DNA of 64,000 nt from Chloroflexota bacterium (GCA_014360755.1 JACIWX010000001.1:1-64000), one strand, 5' to 3'. Shown: positions 17,860-26,609, counted from the stretch's first letter. Numbers and translations are program-made. The notes: a model not told the origin generated them from the letters alone.

Positions 17860-17902
17860 CAATATAGGGCGGTGCTGCTCTCCAGCAAACCGCCCTATAT
17901 TG
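17860..17902. terminator. Bidirectional terminator-like hairpin between convergent operons
   Basis: A perfect 14-bp stem, CAATATAGGGCGGT (17860-17873) with its complement at 17889-17902, and a 15-nt loop that itself has a GCTG/CAGC pairing. It lies between the convergent creatininase-family and PTS IIC genes. Confidence 0.55.
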
Positions 17903-17947
17903 ATGCGCTGCACCCTTGCAGCGATGATCACCCGGGGACAGAAGAGA

Positions 17948-19231
17948 TTATCTGCCCAGGATGCGCGAGACCACAGCGATCAGCAAGGGCCAAATCACAT
18001 AGTCGGTATCGGACGCCCAGCTGAAGAAATCGCCAATGGCGAAGCCGATGAATGGCCACATGGCTGCCTGCCCAAGCCCCATCAGCGCGCCAGCGACCAC
18101 TCCACCTAAAATGGCGCCAGGGATGCCCCAATACTTATTTCCGTACACAGCAGCGGTTGCGCCATGGAACCAAGCGGACATGGTCGGGGCAAAGATGAAG
18201 TAGGGATACTTGAAGCCGGCAAAGAGAATGGACACCACCATCATGGACAGCATCCCGATCAGACCGCCATAAGCCATCGAGACTTGGCCATAGGGGAAGA
18301 ACAACGGGCAATCCAGGGCCGGTATGGCGCCGGGGACGATCTTCTCAGCGATGCCTTTAAAGGATGGAATGAGCTCAGCAATGATCATGCGCACACCCAT
18401 CATCAAGATGGCAAAGCCAGCGGCGAAGGTCAGAGCCTGGAGGATCACCCAAATAGCGGGGTCCTTACCGGCAGCAGCGGCTTTTTCCGTGACGAAAGGC
18501 ACATTCGCTAATGCCATGAGGATGTAGATGACGAGAAATGTGGCAGCCATCATGAGCATAGGTTCGCGCAGCCACCCAAGTGCTTTGGGGAACTGGATCT
18601 CCTCCATGCTCCTTGCTTTTTTGGTACCATTCGCTGAGAATAGCCGGGTGAGCAGCGAAGTGACCAACACGGGAATAGAGGACGAGTGCCCTAGCACAAA
18701 CCCAGCGTTCTCGTTCACGAAGAGGTCAAATTTGCTGGTGTACCATGGCTGCAAGGTCTGATAGAGCCCCACAAAAATGCTGGTCACAATGAGCAAGGCA
18801 GCCCCTTCCAGTCCCAAAAGGTACCGGAATGCTGAGACAAAGATCACGGCGTTCCAGAAGATCAGGTGGCCGGTCAAGTAGATGTATTTGAGTTTAGTGA
18901 TGCGGGCTAGGAATACGTTGATGAGGAATGCAAAGAGCATGACCAGGCCGATTTGCGTGCCAAAATCAGCGATGATCTTGCTGGTACCGATGTCAATCTT
19001 GAGCGGTGGCAAGCCCAATGTTTTCCCCGCGAGGTCCCCTAGAGGGAGCAAGGCTTGCACCATCAGGTTCACACCACTACTGAGGATCAAGAGGCCAAGG
19101 GCAGTCCTGAGTGTTCCTGCGATGGTTCTCTCGACCCGTTCACGCAAGATGAGGAAGCCAGCCATAGCAATGATGCCAAGGAACAATGCCGGCTCTTGCA
19201 TAAACTTTTGAAGAAAACTTACGATCGCCAT
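17948..19231 (-). CDS. PTS ascorbate-type transporter, IIC component (UlaA/SgaT family)
   Basis: A 427-residue polytopic membrane protein of the PTS-GFL ascorbate class: SSGVNLMVQALLPLGDLAGKTLGL, DFGTQIGLVMLFAFLINVFLARITKLKYIYLTGH-type segments and a FKYPYFIFAPT loop. It forms the channel for phosphorylation-coupled uptake of a sugar acid or lactone. It is encoded last in an IIB-IIA-IIC transcript, 99 bp after IIA. The substrate may be L-ascorbate or a related lactone; UlaA in E. coli is longer and uses separate A and B proteins as here. Confidence 0.88.
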   Translation of the reverse strand: MAIVSFLQKFMQEPALFLGIIAMAGFLILRERVERTIAGTLRTALGLLILSSGVNLMVQALLPLGDLAGKTLGLPPLKIDIGTSKIIADFGTQIGLVMLFAFLINVFLARITKLKYIYLTGHLIFWNAVIFVSAFRYLLGLEGAALLIVTSIFVGLYQTLQPWYTSKFDLFVNENAGFVLGHSSSIPVLVTSLLTRLFSANGTKKARSMEEIQFPKALGWLREPMLMMAATFLVIYILMALANVPFVTEKAAAAGKDPAIWVILQALTFAAGFAILMMGVRMIIAELIPSFKGIAEKIVPGAIPALDCPLFFPYGQVSMAYGGLIGMLSMMVVSILFAGFKYPYFIFAPTMSAWFHGATAAVYGNKYWGIPGAILGGVVAGALMGLGQAAMWPFIGFAIGDFFSWASDTDYVIWPLLIAVVSRILGR

Positions 19232-19270
19232 ATTCGCCTCCTTTTCAATGGATTGTTTTTGGGTCTTTCT

Positions 19271-19288
19271 GGCTCACCGCGGTGAGCC
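19271..19288. promoter_or_regulatory. 18-bp perfect palindrome between PTS IIA and IIC genes
   Basis: GGCTCACCGCGGTGAGCC is fully self-complementary and lies in the 99-bp gap between the IIA stop and the IIC start. Without a T-tract it is more likely an mRNA processing or differential-expression hairpin, or a protein-binding site, than a terminator. Confidence 0.5.
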
Positions 19289-19330
19289 AACAATCGGATA
19301 TGCCCTTATGTGCTGGGTTTCTTTGAAGCA

Positions 19331-19807
19331 TCACCTCCTTTCATTGCTTTGGGATGTGATCACCTGTTGCAAATACGAACGCACCTGTTCGGGAGTCTGC
19401 TTGTCCACGATTACGCGCGCTACATCCTCGACGTTTTGCAACAGGGTGGCTAATTGTCTTAGAAATTCAAGGTGGGATTCCTTATCCGGTGTGGCGAAGG
19501 ACAAAACGAGGTACACCGGATCATTGTGGGAACCAAATTCCACTCCCTGTTTTACGACAAGGAGGGATAAGCCAAAACTTTTCGCGCCATCCTCCGGACG
19601 GGCATGAGGGATGGCTATCCCTGGCGCGATAGCGATATAGGGACCCAGTTCCTGACATACGGCGATCATTTTATCGGCATATTCGGGGTTGGCAATGCCG
19701 TGCTCCACAAGCATTTGCCCTCCCATCTTGACTGCCTCCTGCCACGAGGAAACAGTATCTACCAGTTGAATCCGATCTCCCAACGCACTGAGAAAATCCA
19801 GCCCCAT
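19331..19807 (-). CDS. PTS sugar transporter IIA component (mannitol/fructose-type EIIA)
   Basis: A 158-residue EIIA domain. The phosphorylatable His is in GIAIPHARPEDGAKS. It accepts phosphate from HPr and passes it to the IIB protein encoded one base upstream. The length and motif match UlaC/SgaA-type IIA proteins. No HPr or enzyme I genes are in the window. Confidence 0.88.
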   Translation of the reverse strand: MGLDFLSALGDRIQLVDTVSSWQEAVKMGGQMLVEHGIANPEYADKMIAVCQELGPYIAIAPGIAIPHARPEDGAKSFGLSLLVVKQGVEFGSHNDPVYLVLSFATPDKESHLEFLRQLATLLQNVEDVARVIVDKQTPEQVRSYLQQVITSQSNERR

Positions 19808-19808
19808 G

Positions 19809-20114
19809 CTATGATTGCTCCAGGCGCTTTACAGCATCGAGAAGTTTTTCCCGGATTTCAGGTAGATTGCCATAGTTGGTAATCTCAACAATCTCTTTCA
19901 CTCTGGGATTTCGCCGCACCAGTTCTACCAGGTCTTGGGCAGTTACCACGATGTCTGCAGAAACAGCCTGCGCAATAGAAGCATCGGCAGTCTCGACAAT
20001 GGCATCCACATTGGCTTTTTTGAGGATGTCATCAATTGTCATTTTGAGAAAAAGGGCTGTGCCGGTTCCCAAGCCACATGCAGCAACGATTTTTAGCGGG
20101 GTGTTCCTTGCCAT
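19809..20114 (-). CDS. PTS ascorbate-type IIB component
   Basis: A 101-residue protein with the phospho-cysteine motif VAACGLGTGTALFLK (Cys13) of lactose/ascorbate-class IIB domains. First gene of the PTS operon, with AAGGAGG 5 nt before the ATG and a clear promoter upstream. The IIA start follows its stop by a single base. Confidence 0.9.
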   Translation of the reverse strand: MARNTPLKIVAACGLGTGTALFLKMTIDDILKKANVDAIVETADASIAQAVSADIVVTAQDLVELVRRNPRVKEIVEITNYGNLPEIREKLLDAVKRLEQS

Positions 20115-20156
20115 GAGAACCTCCTTGAAGAGTAGTTAAATGCGTGTTGTACAATT

Positions 20157-20185
20157 ACTATAACCAGAATCTGGCGAAAATGCAA
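20157..20185 (-). promoter_or_regulatory. Promoter of the PTS operon
   Basis: On the minus strand TTGCAT (20180-20185), 17-bp spacer, TATAGT (20157-20162). The leader to the IIB start at 20114 is about 37 nt. No obvious inverted-repeat operator overlaps it. Confidence 0.55.
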
Positions 20186-20256
20186 GTTTTGAACCGACTA
20201 CCACGCTCTCTGCTCTGTAAATGATAACACCCTATGTGGGCTTAAGATAGCAAACG

Positions 20257-21027
20257 TTATCCTACAAACTCGCCGATGATCGTTTTGCCTGTCAATTCTT
20301 CTAGGCTCATTGTTTTGGCACGCTCCATTGTCACGCAGTTCTCCTTCAGTGCTCGCAACATACCGACGGGTGTGGGGTTTTCGTTGCGACGGCCATACTG
20401 GGTGGGGCAGGTGCTGAGCACTTCGATGAACGAAAAGCCTGTGTGCTGTAGGGCTTTCTTGATAGAAGCAATCAAAGGCCGCACATGCCAGACAGAGTAG
20501 CGAGCGACATAAGTTGCCCCTGCTGCCGCGACTAGGCGCGCTAGGTCGAAAGGCGACTCAGGGTTGCCGGCTGGTGTGGTTCGGGTGTGTGCTCCGCGTG
20601 GGGTGGTAGGCGTAACCTGACCGCCGGTCATGCCGTAAATGAGGTTGTTCGCGCAAATCACCGTGATGTCCACATTGCGCCGTGCGGCATGGATGAGGTG
20701 GTTGCCCCCAATGGAAGCGATGTCGCCATCACCGCCGATAACGACGACGTTGAGTTGGGGGTTAAACAGCTTTGCTCCAGTGGCAAAGGCCACCGGGCGG
20801 CCATGGGTTACGTGCAGCGTATCGGTGTTATAATGTGGGCTAGGTATCCAACCAGCGCAGCCAATGCCGGAGACAAAGAGCATCTGCGAAAAGTCCAATT
20901 CCAATTCATCTATGGCGCGCAGGATAGCTCCCAGTAGGATGCCATGCCCGCACCCGGCGCAGAATGGGGTAGGGAACGTCCGTGGACGGATGTATTTTAC
21001 AATGGAAGCAGTGGTCCCTCTCTTCAT
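20257..21027 (-). CDS. 2-oxoacid:ferredoxin oxidoreductase, beta (TPP-binding) subunit
   Basis: A 256-residue subunit with the thiamine-diphosphate motif GGDGDIASIGGNHLIHAARRN and following CANN, plus the cluster cysteines in PFCAGCGHG, the GIGCAGW region and a later STCPTQ. It oxidatively decarboxylates a 2-oxoacid (2-oxoglutarate or branched-chain type) to acyl-CoA, reducing ferredoxin. It overlaps the alpha gene by 4 bp. No gamma-subunit gene follows; the next gene downstream is a PTS component. Confidence 0.88.
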   Translation of the reverse strand: MKRGTTASIVKYIRPRTFPTPFCAGCGHGILLGAILRAIDELELDFSQMLFVSGIGCAGWIPSPHYNTDTLHVTHGRPVAFATGAKLFNPQLNVVVIGGDGDIASIGGNHLIHAARRNVDITVICANNLIYGMTGGQVTPTTPRGAHTRTTPAGNPESPFDLARLVAAAGATYVARYSVWHVRPLIASIKKALQHTGFSFIEVLSTCPTQYGRRNENPTPVGMLRALKENCVTMERAKTMSLEELTGKTIIGEFVG

Positions 21028-22250
21028 CGCTCCTGTTCCTTCCCCTCCAAAACGTGCTTTTTGTCAGAACGCAGGGCACGCTGCATCGCAGCCCAGATTT
21101 CGGGTGCGGTGATGACCTCGCCATCGGTGCGGTGGTAGCCAATGGCATGCGGCACAACGCGCTGTACTTCACGGAGCATTTGGCCACGGTTCATCTCAGG
21201 TACGATCACTCGGTAAGCCTGTGCTCCGAGTTCCCTGACGGCATCTTCTGGGAAGGGCCACAGGGTGGTCAGGCGCAACAGCCCGGCTCTGATTCCCGCT
21301 TCCCGCGCCAATCGGACTGCACCCAAGGCGCTGCGCGCAGTAAAGCCATAGGCTACTAGCAGCACATCCAAGTTGCTCTCATCGCAATAATGCCTATGTG
21401 TCCGTTGGATCTCCTCGCGATGGTTCAAGATTTTGTTGGCCAGCCGCTCCACCAACTGTTGCTGTGCCTGGGGGCTCGAGGTACGGCGGTACCCCCACGC
21501 ATCGTGGGTGGAACCGGTAACGAGCAGTTTCGCTCCTTCGCCAAAGGCAGGCATGGGAGGTACTTCTGCTTCGCCGAAGGGTGGCCGTGAGGGATCCTTC
21601 CAGCGTTGGTAAATGGGCGTCTCGGCAGGTACAGCCATGTTCTCACGCAGGTGGCCCACGCCCTCGTCCATCAACAGGATAACCGGCACACGAAAGCGGT
21701 CAGCGAGATTGAAAGCGCGGATGGCTTCGTCATACGCTTCTTGCACGGACCACGGTGAGAGGACAATGATCTCATAATCGCCGTGCGCACCCCAACGGGC
21801 TTGCATGACATCGCCCTGGGCAGGACGGGTAGCCTGCCCAGTGCCGGGGCCAGCGCGCTGCACGTCCACTACTACACAAGGCGTTTCGGTGATAATGGCA
21901 TAGCCGATGTTCTCCAGCATCAGGCTGAAACCTGGCCCAGAGGTGGCGGTCATTGCCCGTGCTCCAGCCCAGGACGCGCCGAGAACAGAGGCGATAGAGC
22001 CGATCTCGTCTTCCATCTGAATAAAGACTCGGCCGGGCAGTTGCGCAAAGCGCCGGCAGATATGCTCCATGATCTCACTGGCTGGCGTAATAGGATATCC
22101 CGCGTAGTAATTGCATCCTGCCGCAATGGCTCCTTCGGCACAGGCCTCATCGCCCTGCATAAAGTAGCGCCCAGGCCTTAATAGGCTAGGCACCTTCGTC
22201 CACTGACGCCTTTCCAGTAGCCCTTCTTGTTCCTTCAAAGCCTGGTCCAT
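21024..22250 (-). CDS. 2-oxoacid:ferredoxin oxidoreductase, alpha subunit
   Basis: A 408-residue KorA/VorB-like subunit: GDEACAEGAIAAGCNYYAGYPITPASEIMEH, MEDEIGSIASVLGASWAGARAMTATSGPGFSLM, and a C-terminal domain II with VIVPEMNRGQMLREVQR. The N-terminus lacks a fused gamma domain. With the ferredoxin (22294-22512) and beta (20257-21027) it gives a delta-alpha-beta set. The ATG at 22250 has AGGAA upstream. 2-oxoglutarate or a branched-chain 2-oxoacid is the likely substrate; sequence alone does not decide. Confidence 0.88.
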   Translation of the reverse strand: MDQALKEQEGLLERRQWTKVPSLLRPGRYFMQGDEACAEGAIAAGCNYYAGYPITPASEIMEHICRRFAQLPGRVFIQMEDEIGSIASVLGASWAGARAMTATSGPGFSLMLENIGYAIITETPCVVVDVQRAGPGTGQATRPAQGDVMQARWGAHGDYEIIVLSPWSVQEAYDEAIRAFNLADRFRVPVILLMDEGVGHLRENMAVPAETPIYQRWKDPSRPPFGEAEVPPMPAFGEGAKLLVTGSTHDAWGYRRTSSPQAQQQLVERLANKILNHREEIQRTHRHYCDESNLDVLLVAYGFTARSALGAVRLAREAGIRAGLLRLTTLWPFPEDAVRELGAQAYRVIVPEMNRGQMLREVQRVVPHAIGYHRTDGEVITAPEIWAAMQRALRSDKKHVLEGKEQER

Positions 22251-22278
22251 TTCCTATGTCCTGTTAGATATTGCACCC

Positions 22279-22308
22279 TTCACTCTTCACTCGTTACTCC
22301 TCACTCTG
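22279..22308 (-). repeat. Degenerate GAGTGA-rich tract at the ferredoxin 3' end
   Basis: The minus strand reads as repeated GAGTGA-like units that encode the final residues and stop of the ferredoxin and fill part of the gap to the alpha gene. A similar tract sits at the 3' end of the MBL hydrolase gene near 27505-27560. Confidence 0.35.
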
Positions 22309-22512
22309 CCCTTCTTCTACCATAATCGCCAGATCTGGGCACAGCAGCTCACATTGACGGCATACCGAGCAATCTTCAGGTCTGGCAATCAGGACAGGGT
22401 GGAATCCACGCAGGAAAACACTCCTCTCTATTTCCAAAACTGCCCTTGGGCACACTTCCACGCAAATGTGGCACCCCTTGCACCAATTGGTGTTCACTGT
22501 GATTTTCGGCAT
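22294..22512 (-). CDS. 2x[4Fe-4S] ferredoxin, delta subunit of the oxidoreductase
   Basis: A 72-residue dicluster ferredoxin with C-KGC-HIC-VEVCP and a second C-SVC-RQC-ELLCP motif, separated by an insertion of about 20 residues as in KorD/VorD subunits. I chose ATG 22512 (MPKITVNTNWCKGC); the open frame extends to 22638 over a stretch that overlaps the pyrophosphatase gene. Its last codons are drawn from a GAGTGA-rich tract. It is placed 43 bp before the alpha gene. Confidence 0.85.
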   Translation of the reverse strand: MPKITVNTNWCKGCHICVEVCPRAVLEIERSVFLRGFHPVLIARPEDCSVCRQCELLCPDLAIMVEEGQSEE

Positions 22513-22565
22513 CCTCAGCGATAGCCCTGCCTTTCCTGAACGACTCGCTTGCTTGAGCGGGAACT

Positions 22566-23102
22566 TTAGCAGTATTGTTTCTTGTAGAAGCGTATGGCAC
22601 GCCGTATGCACTCTCGCGCCGCTTCTGCATCCTCCCAACCAACGGGCGTGACCTCAATACCCTCTAGTTGCTTATATGTCTCGAAGAAGTGGCTAACTTC
22701 TGCAAGAAAGTGGGGCGGCACATCGTTGATCGAGTGATAGCTCCCGAAGAGTGGATCGGCGGCCGGCACGGCCAGGATCTTATCATCTGCCTGGTCTCCA
22801 TCCATCATGTGAAAGACGCCAATAGGTCTGGCCTCGATAATACACCCGGGGAATGTGGGTTCGGTAACCATTACCAGGATATCTAGGGGATCGCCGTCGT
22901 CCCCGCATGTCTGAGGGATAAAGCCATAGTCACCCGGGTAGTGCATCGGACTAAAAAGCACGCGACTGAGTTGGATGACGCCCAGATATTTGTTGTATCC
23001 ATACTTGTTGCGCTGGCCCCTAGGGATTTCCACTACCGCGTACACTACATCTGGGGCTTGAGTTCCAGATGGGATATCATGCCATAAGTCAGATTTGAGC
23101 AA
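22566..23102 (-). CDS. ppa: Soluble inorganic pyrophosphatase (family I)
   Basis: A 178-residue family I pyrophosphatase. Signature acidic sites are intact: GDYGFIPQTCGDDGDPLDILVMV and GVFHMMDGDQADDKILAVPA. It hydrolyses PPi to drive acyl-CoA ligase and other reactions. TTG start at 23102. It lies between the Etf genes and the oxidoreductase genes, consistent with a catabolic unit that consumes PPi from acid activation. Confidence 0.93.
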   Translation of the reverse strand: MLKSDLWHDIPSGTQAPDVVYAVVEIPRGQRNKYGYNKYLGVIQLSRVLFSPMHYPGDYGFIPQTCGDDGDPLDILVMVTEPTFPGCIIEARPIGVFHMMDGDQADDKILAVPAADPLFGSYHSINDVPPHFLAEVSHFFETYKQLEGIEVTPVGWEDAEAARECIRRAIRFYKKQYC

Positions 23103-23182
23103 TATACCTGACCTCCATTAAAGGGTGCAGTGCAAGGCGATACCCCGGCAGACAACATGCCCGCTGGGGTGTGCATCTACTG

Positions 23183-24379
23183 TCATCTGCGTAGCTTTTT
23201 CTTAAATTGCTCCGTCAAGGCAGGGACGATCTGGAACAGGTCGCCGACAATGCCATAGTTCGCCACGCTGAAAATAGGCGCCTCGGGGTCCTTGTTGATG
23301 GCGACAATGATCTTGGCGGTGCCCATGCCTGCCAGGTGTTGTACCGCCCCCGAAATGCCGCACGCAATGTACAGGTCAGGGCGCACCGTGCGTCCGGTCT
23401 GGCCGACCTGGTGGGCGTAGGGAATCCAGCCAGCGTCTACAGCCGCGCGCGAAGCACCAACTGCTCCTCCGAGCACTTCCGCCAGTTCGCGTAGAGGCTC
23501 AAATCCCTCTGGTCCACCCACGCCACGCCCACCGGAGACGATGATCTTGGCATCAGCCAGGTTGACCTCGCCTTGCTGCCGGATAAAGTCAACCACTTTG
23601 GTGGCAATCTGGTCTTCGCTCAAGTTGGGCTTGATGGGGATGATCTGTCCCTGGCGGTTCTCATCAGGGACGGGCATTTCGAAAACACGGTGGCGCACGG
23701 TTGCCATCTGTGGCCGGTAGTTCGGGCAGATGATGGTGGCCATGATGTTGCCGCCGAATGCCGGACGGGTTTGCCGCAGCAGATTGGTTTCTGGGTCGAT
23801 ATCAAGCCCGGTGCAATCAGCAGTCAGACCGGTGTACAGTTCGGTAGCTACGGATCCCGCCAAGTCACGGCCACGCGAACTAGCGCCCAAAATAAAGATC
23901 TCGGGCTTGTACTGGCGAACTAGTTCGACCAATACATTGGCATAAGGCTGGGTGCGGTAGACAGCCAGAGTAGGGTCATCAACCCAGAAAACGCGATCAG
24001 CGCCATAGGCGATAGCCTGCTTAGCGATATGGCCCACGTTGTGGCCTAGGACGCAGGCAGTCAGGATGGTGCCACGTTGGTTGGCCAATTCGCGGCCTTT
24101 GCCCACCATTTCCCAAGAAATGCTGCAGGCTTCGCCCTGAAACTGCTCGACCCACACCCAGACTCCCTGGTATGCTTTCAGATCCTCTGCGGCTGCTTCT
24201 GGGCGCTCAGGCAGGCTCAGTGCGTTCACCGGGCAGACATCCAGACAAGCGCCACAAGCAGTGCATTTGTCATCTACTGTAGCGATGTTGTCTACCAGGG
24301 AGAGAGCCCCAAATGGACAGACACTGACGCAGGCTCCACACCCGGTGCATTCTTCTTTGTTGATTTCCAAGAGTGGCAT
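23183..24379 (-). CDS. etfA: Electron transfer flavoprotein alpha subunit with N-terminal ferredoxin domain
   Basis: A 398-residue protein. Residues 1-55 carry two [4Fe-4S] motifs (C11, C14, C17, C21 and C39, C42, C45, C49), followed by the Etf alpha N-domain and the FAD-binding C-domain ([74 protein letters not shown]). The fused ferredoxin domain is known from EtfA of bifurcating complexes such as caffeyl-CoA reductase and lactate dehydrogenase of acetogens. It is placed 9 bp after etfB. Confidence 0.92.
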   Translation of the reverse strand: MPLLEINKEECTGCGACVSVCPFGALSLVDNIATVDDKCTACGACLDVCPVNALSLPERPEAAAEDLKAYQGVWVWVEQFQGEACSISWEMVGKGRELANQRGTILTACVLGHNVGHIAKQAIAYGADRVFWVDDPTLAVYRTQPYANVLVELVRQYKPEIFILGASSRGRDLAGSVATELYTGLTADCTGLDIDPETNLLRQTRPAFGGNIMATIICPNYRPQMATVRHRVFEMPVPDENRQGQIIPIKPNLSEDQIATKVVDFIRQQGEVNLADAKIIVSGGRGVGGPEGFEPLRELAEVLGGAVGASRAAVDAGWIPYAHQVGQTGRTVRPDLYIACGISGAVQHLAGMGTAKIIVAINKDPEAPIFSVANYGIVGDLFQIVPALTEQFKKKLRR

Positions 24380-24388
24380 GATGTCCTC

Positions 24389-25189
24389 CTAGATGACTTT
24401 TTCGGCGAGAAGTTTGTCGGCAAGGATGCTTGCTGCTTCATCAACGCTATCTGCCTGAATAATCTCCACCTTGCCTTCGCGCTTGGGTGGGTTAAAGACG
24501 CGCACGACTTGCGTGGGACTGCCTTTCAGACCGAACTTGCTGCTATCAGCACCTGGCAAATCAGCCGCACCCCAGACTGGGATCTGCATTCTCGTGGCGC
24601 GGCGGATGCCAAGGAAGGTTGGATAGCGTGGTTGGTTGATGTCCTTAACCACGGTGAGTAGAGCGGGCAATTTGGTTTCTACTACCTCTCGCCCTTCCTC
24701 TAGCAAGCGTTCTACCACAATGGTGCGCGATTCTGGATCTAGATGGCGGATCTTGAAGACGTAGGTGAGCTGAGAGATGCCAAGCTGACGGGCGATTCCT
24801 GGTCCCACCTGTCCTGTGTCACCATCAATGGCTTGTTTGCCACAGAGGATGAGATCGAATTCGCCAAGTTTTTTGATCGCCTGGGAGAGCGTATACGCCG
24901 TAGCCCAGGTGTCTGAGCCGGCAAAGGCTTTGTCGGACAGCAGAATAGCCTCATCAGCGCCCATGGCCACCGCTTCCTTGAGCGCTTCCATCGCCTGCGG
25001 CGGGCCCATGGAGATGACCGTTACTTTGCCGCCAAATTTCTCTTTCAGGCGCAATCCTTCTTCAATAGCGTAGGTGTCAAAGGGGTTAATAATGCTAGGC
25101 ACACCTTCGCGGATGAGCGTGCCCGTCTCCGGATTAATCTTGACCTCCGTTGTATCCGGCACTTGTTTGATGCACACGATGATGTTCAA
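24389..25189 (-). CDS. etfB: Electron transfer flavoprotein beta subunit
   Basis: A 266-residue EtfB: MNIIVCIKQVPDTTEVKIN, NPFDTYAIEEGLRLKEK, CGKQAIDGDTGQVGPGIARQLG and PRYPTFLGIRRA motifs are all present. TTG start at 25189 with AAGGAGG 8 nt upstream. With the adjacent EtfA and acyl-CoA dehydrogenase it would pass electrons between NADH, the acyl-CoA couple and ferredoxin if bifurcating. Confidence 0.93.
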   Translation of the reverse strand: MNIIVCIKQVPDTTEVKINPETGTLIREGVPSIINPFDTYAIEEGLRLKEKFGGKVTVISMGPPQAMEALKEAVAMGADEAILLSDKAFAGSDTWATAYTLSQAIKKLGEFDLILCGKQAIDGDTGQVGPGIARQLGISQLTYVFKIRHLDPESRTIVVERLLEEGREVVETKLPALLTVVKDINQPRYPTFLGIRRATRMQIPVWGAADLPGADSSKFGLKGSPTQVVRVFNPPKREGKVEIIQADSVDEAASILADKLLAEKVI

Positions 25190-25243
25190 TGTCGCGACCT
25201 CCTTGTCTGTGGATTGTGAAATAAAGCACTATGGGCAAGTACA

Positions 25244-25272
25244 ATTATAATACTGAGCACATTTACACACAA
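25244..25272 (-). promoter_or_regulatory. Promoter of the etfBA operon
   Basis: Minus strand TTGTGT (25267-25272), 17-bp spacer, TATAAT (25244-25249), within the 125-bp gap after the acyl-CoA dehydrogenase gene. It allows etfBA-ppa-oxidoreductase to be transcribed independently of the dehydrogenase. Confidence 0.5.
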
Positions 25273-25314
25273 GTGCAAGGCAGACATCGGGTGTAGTGCG
25301 ATGAAATAGAGATT

Positions 25315-26535
25315 TTACCCCTCGCTCTGCCATTCCACCGGGTCATAGGCGGGCAGTTCGCAGCGCAGCGGCTTGTCTTGGCGGTAGCCGAGGGCGTACT
25401 GTGCCTGGATGAGCTGGTGGATTTCGCGGCTGCCTTCGTAGATGACGGCACCTTTGGAGTTGCGCAGGTAGCGCTCGACGTCGTATTCATCGCAATAGCC
25501 GTAGGCGCCATGAATTTGCACGGCATCTGCGGCGGAATCAAAGGCGGCATCACAGTTGATCCACTTGGCTAGTGAGGTCTCGCGCGTGTTGCGGATGCCC
25601 TGGTTCTTCAGCCAGCCTGCGTAGTAAACCAGCCATCGCCCGGCATCTCGGCGCGCCACCATCTTGGCGATCATCTGCTGCACCAGTTGATGCTGGCCGA
25701 TGGGCACACCAAAGGCATAGCGCTCGTTGGCATAGCGCACAGATGCTTCCAGACAGGCTTCAATCAGCCCTACTGCTCCTGCTGCCACCGTATAGCGGCC
25801 ACCGTCCAAGGCACTCATGGCGATCTTGAATCCTTCGCCTTCTTGACCCAGCAGGTTCTCCGCAGGCACCATGCAATCGGTCAGGGTGATGCTGCCCGTA
25901 TTGCCTGCGCGCACTCCCAACTTGCCGTGGATAGTTCCCGTCTTGACTCCAGGAAAACTGCGCTCGACAATGAAAGCAGACATGCCGCTGTGGTCGCGCT
26001 TTTTCTTTTTCTCCATGTCTGTCCAGGCGATGATTAAAAAGTGATCCGCTACATCAGCCAGCGAGATCCACATCTTCTCGCCGTTGAGCACATAATGGTC
26101 GCCTTCTTTGCGTGCGGTTGTCTGTATGCCGACCGCATCTGAGCCAGCATTGGGTTCGGTCAGCGCGTAGGTGGCAATTTTCTGCCCCATTGCCTGCGGT
26201 ACCAGGTATTTCTGCTTCTGCTCCTCCGTGCCCCATTGTAGCAGGCTCAGGCTATTCAAGCCGATGTGCACGGACAGGACTACCCGCGCTGAGGTGTCTA
26301 CGCGTTCCAGCTCCTCACAGGCGATGGCGAGGGAGATGTAATCCATGCCAGCCCCACCGTATTTGACCGGGATACAGATGCCGAGGATGCCTTGCTGTCC
26401 CATCTTAGTCAGTATGTCGCGGCTGTACTGGTGTTTGCGGTCGAGTTCCTTGATGTAGGGTGCAATTTCCTTTTCCGCGAATTCGCGTACCATCTTGCGT
26501 ACCATTTGATGCTCTTCGGTCAGTGCAAAGTCCAT
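25315..26535 (-). CDS. Acyl-CoA dehydrogenase
   Basis: A 406-residue flavoprotein: [26 protein letters not shown] in [30 protein letters not shown], and [32 protein letters not shown] near the end. The catalytic base is probably the Glu in YEGSREI, as in short-chain enzymes. ATG 26535 has AAGGAGGAGG directly upstream, and the -10 box at 26604 excludes the more upstream start. It likely works with the Etf encoded downstream. Confidence 0.92.
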   Translation of the reverse strand: MDFALTEEHQMVRKMVREFAEKEIAPYIKELDRKHQYSRDILTKMGQQGILGICIPVKYGGAGMDYISLAIACEELERVDTSARVVLSVHIGLNSLSLLQWGTEEQKQKYLVPQAMGQKIATYALTEPNAGSDAVGIQTTARKEGDHYVLNGEKMWISLADVADHFLIIAWTDMEKKKKRDHSGMSAFIVERSFPGVKTGTIHGKLGVRAGNTGSITLTDCMVPAENLLGQEGEGFKIAMSALDGGRYTVAAGAVGLIEACLEASVRYANERYAFGVPIGQHQLVQQMIAKMVARRDAGRWLVYYAGWLKNQGIRNTRETSLAKWINCDAAFDSAADAVQIHGAYGYCDEYDVERYLRNSKGAVIYEGSREIHQLIQAQYALGYRQDKPLRCELPAYDPVEWQSEG

Positions 26536-26603
26536 TTCCTCCTCCTTTGGCAATTTTCCTGCTTTGGCTTGATTTCGTCCCCTTCTGGTTCTGGCGACAG
26601 CCA

Positions 26604-26609
26604 ATTATA
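26604..26609 (-). promoter_or_regulatory. -10 box of the acyl-CoA dehydrogenase gene
   Basis: Perfect TATAAT on the minus strand, about 68 bp upstream of the ATG at 26535. No good -35 is seen. Confidence 0.4.

Noticed and set aside
26604-26604. Upstream ATG for the acyl-CoA dehydrogenase
   Set aside because: It coincides with the -10 box, and ATG 26535 has a near-perfect ribosome site and the expected N-terminus.
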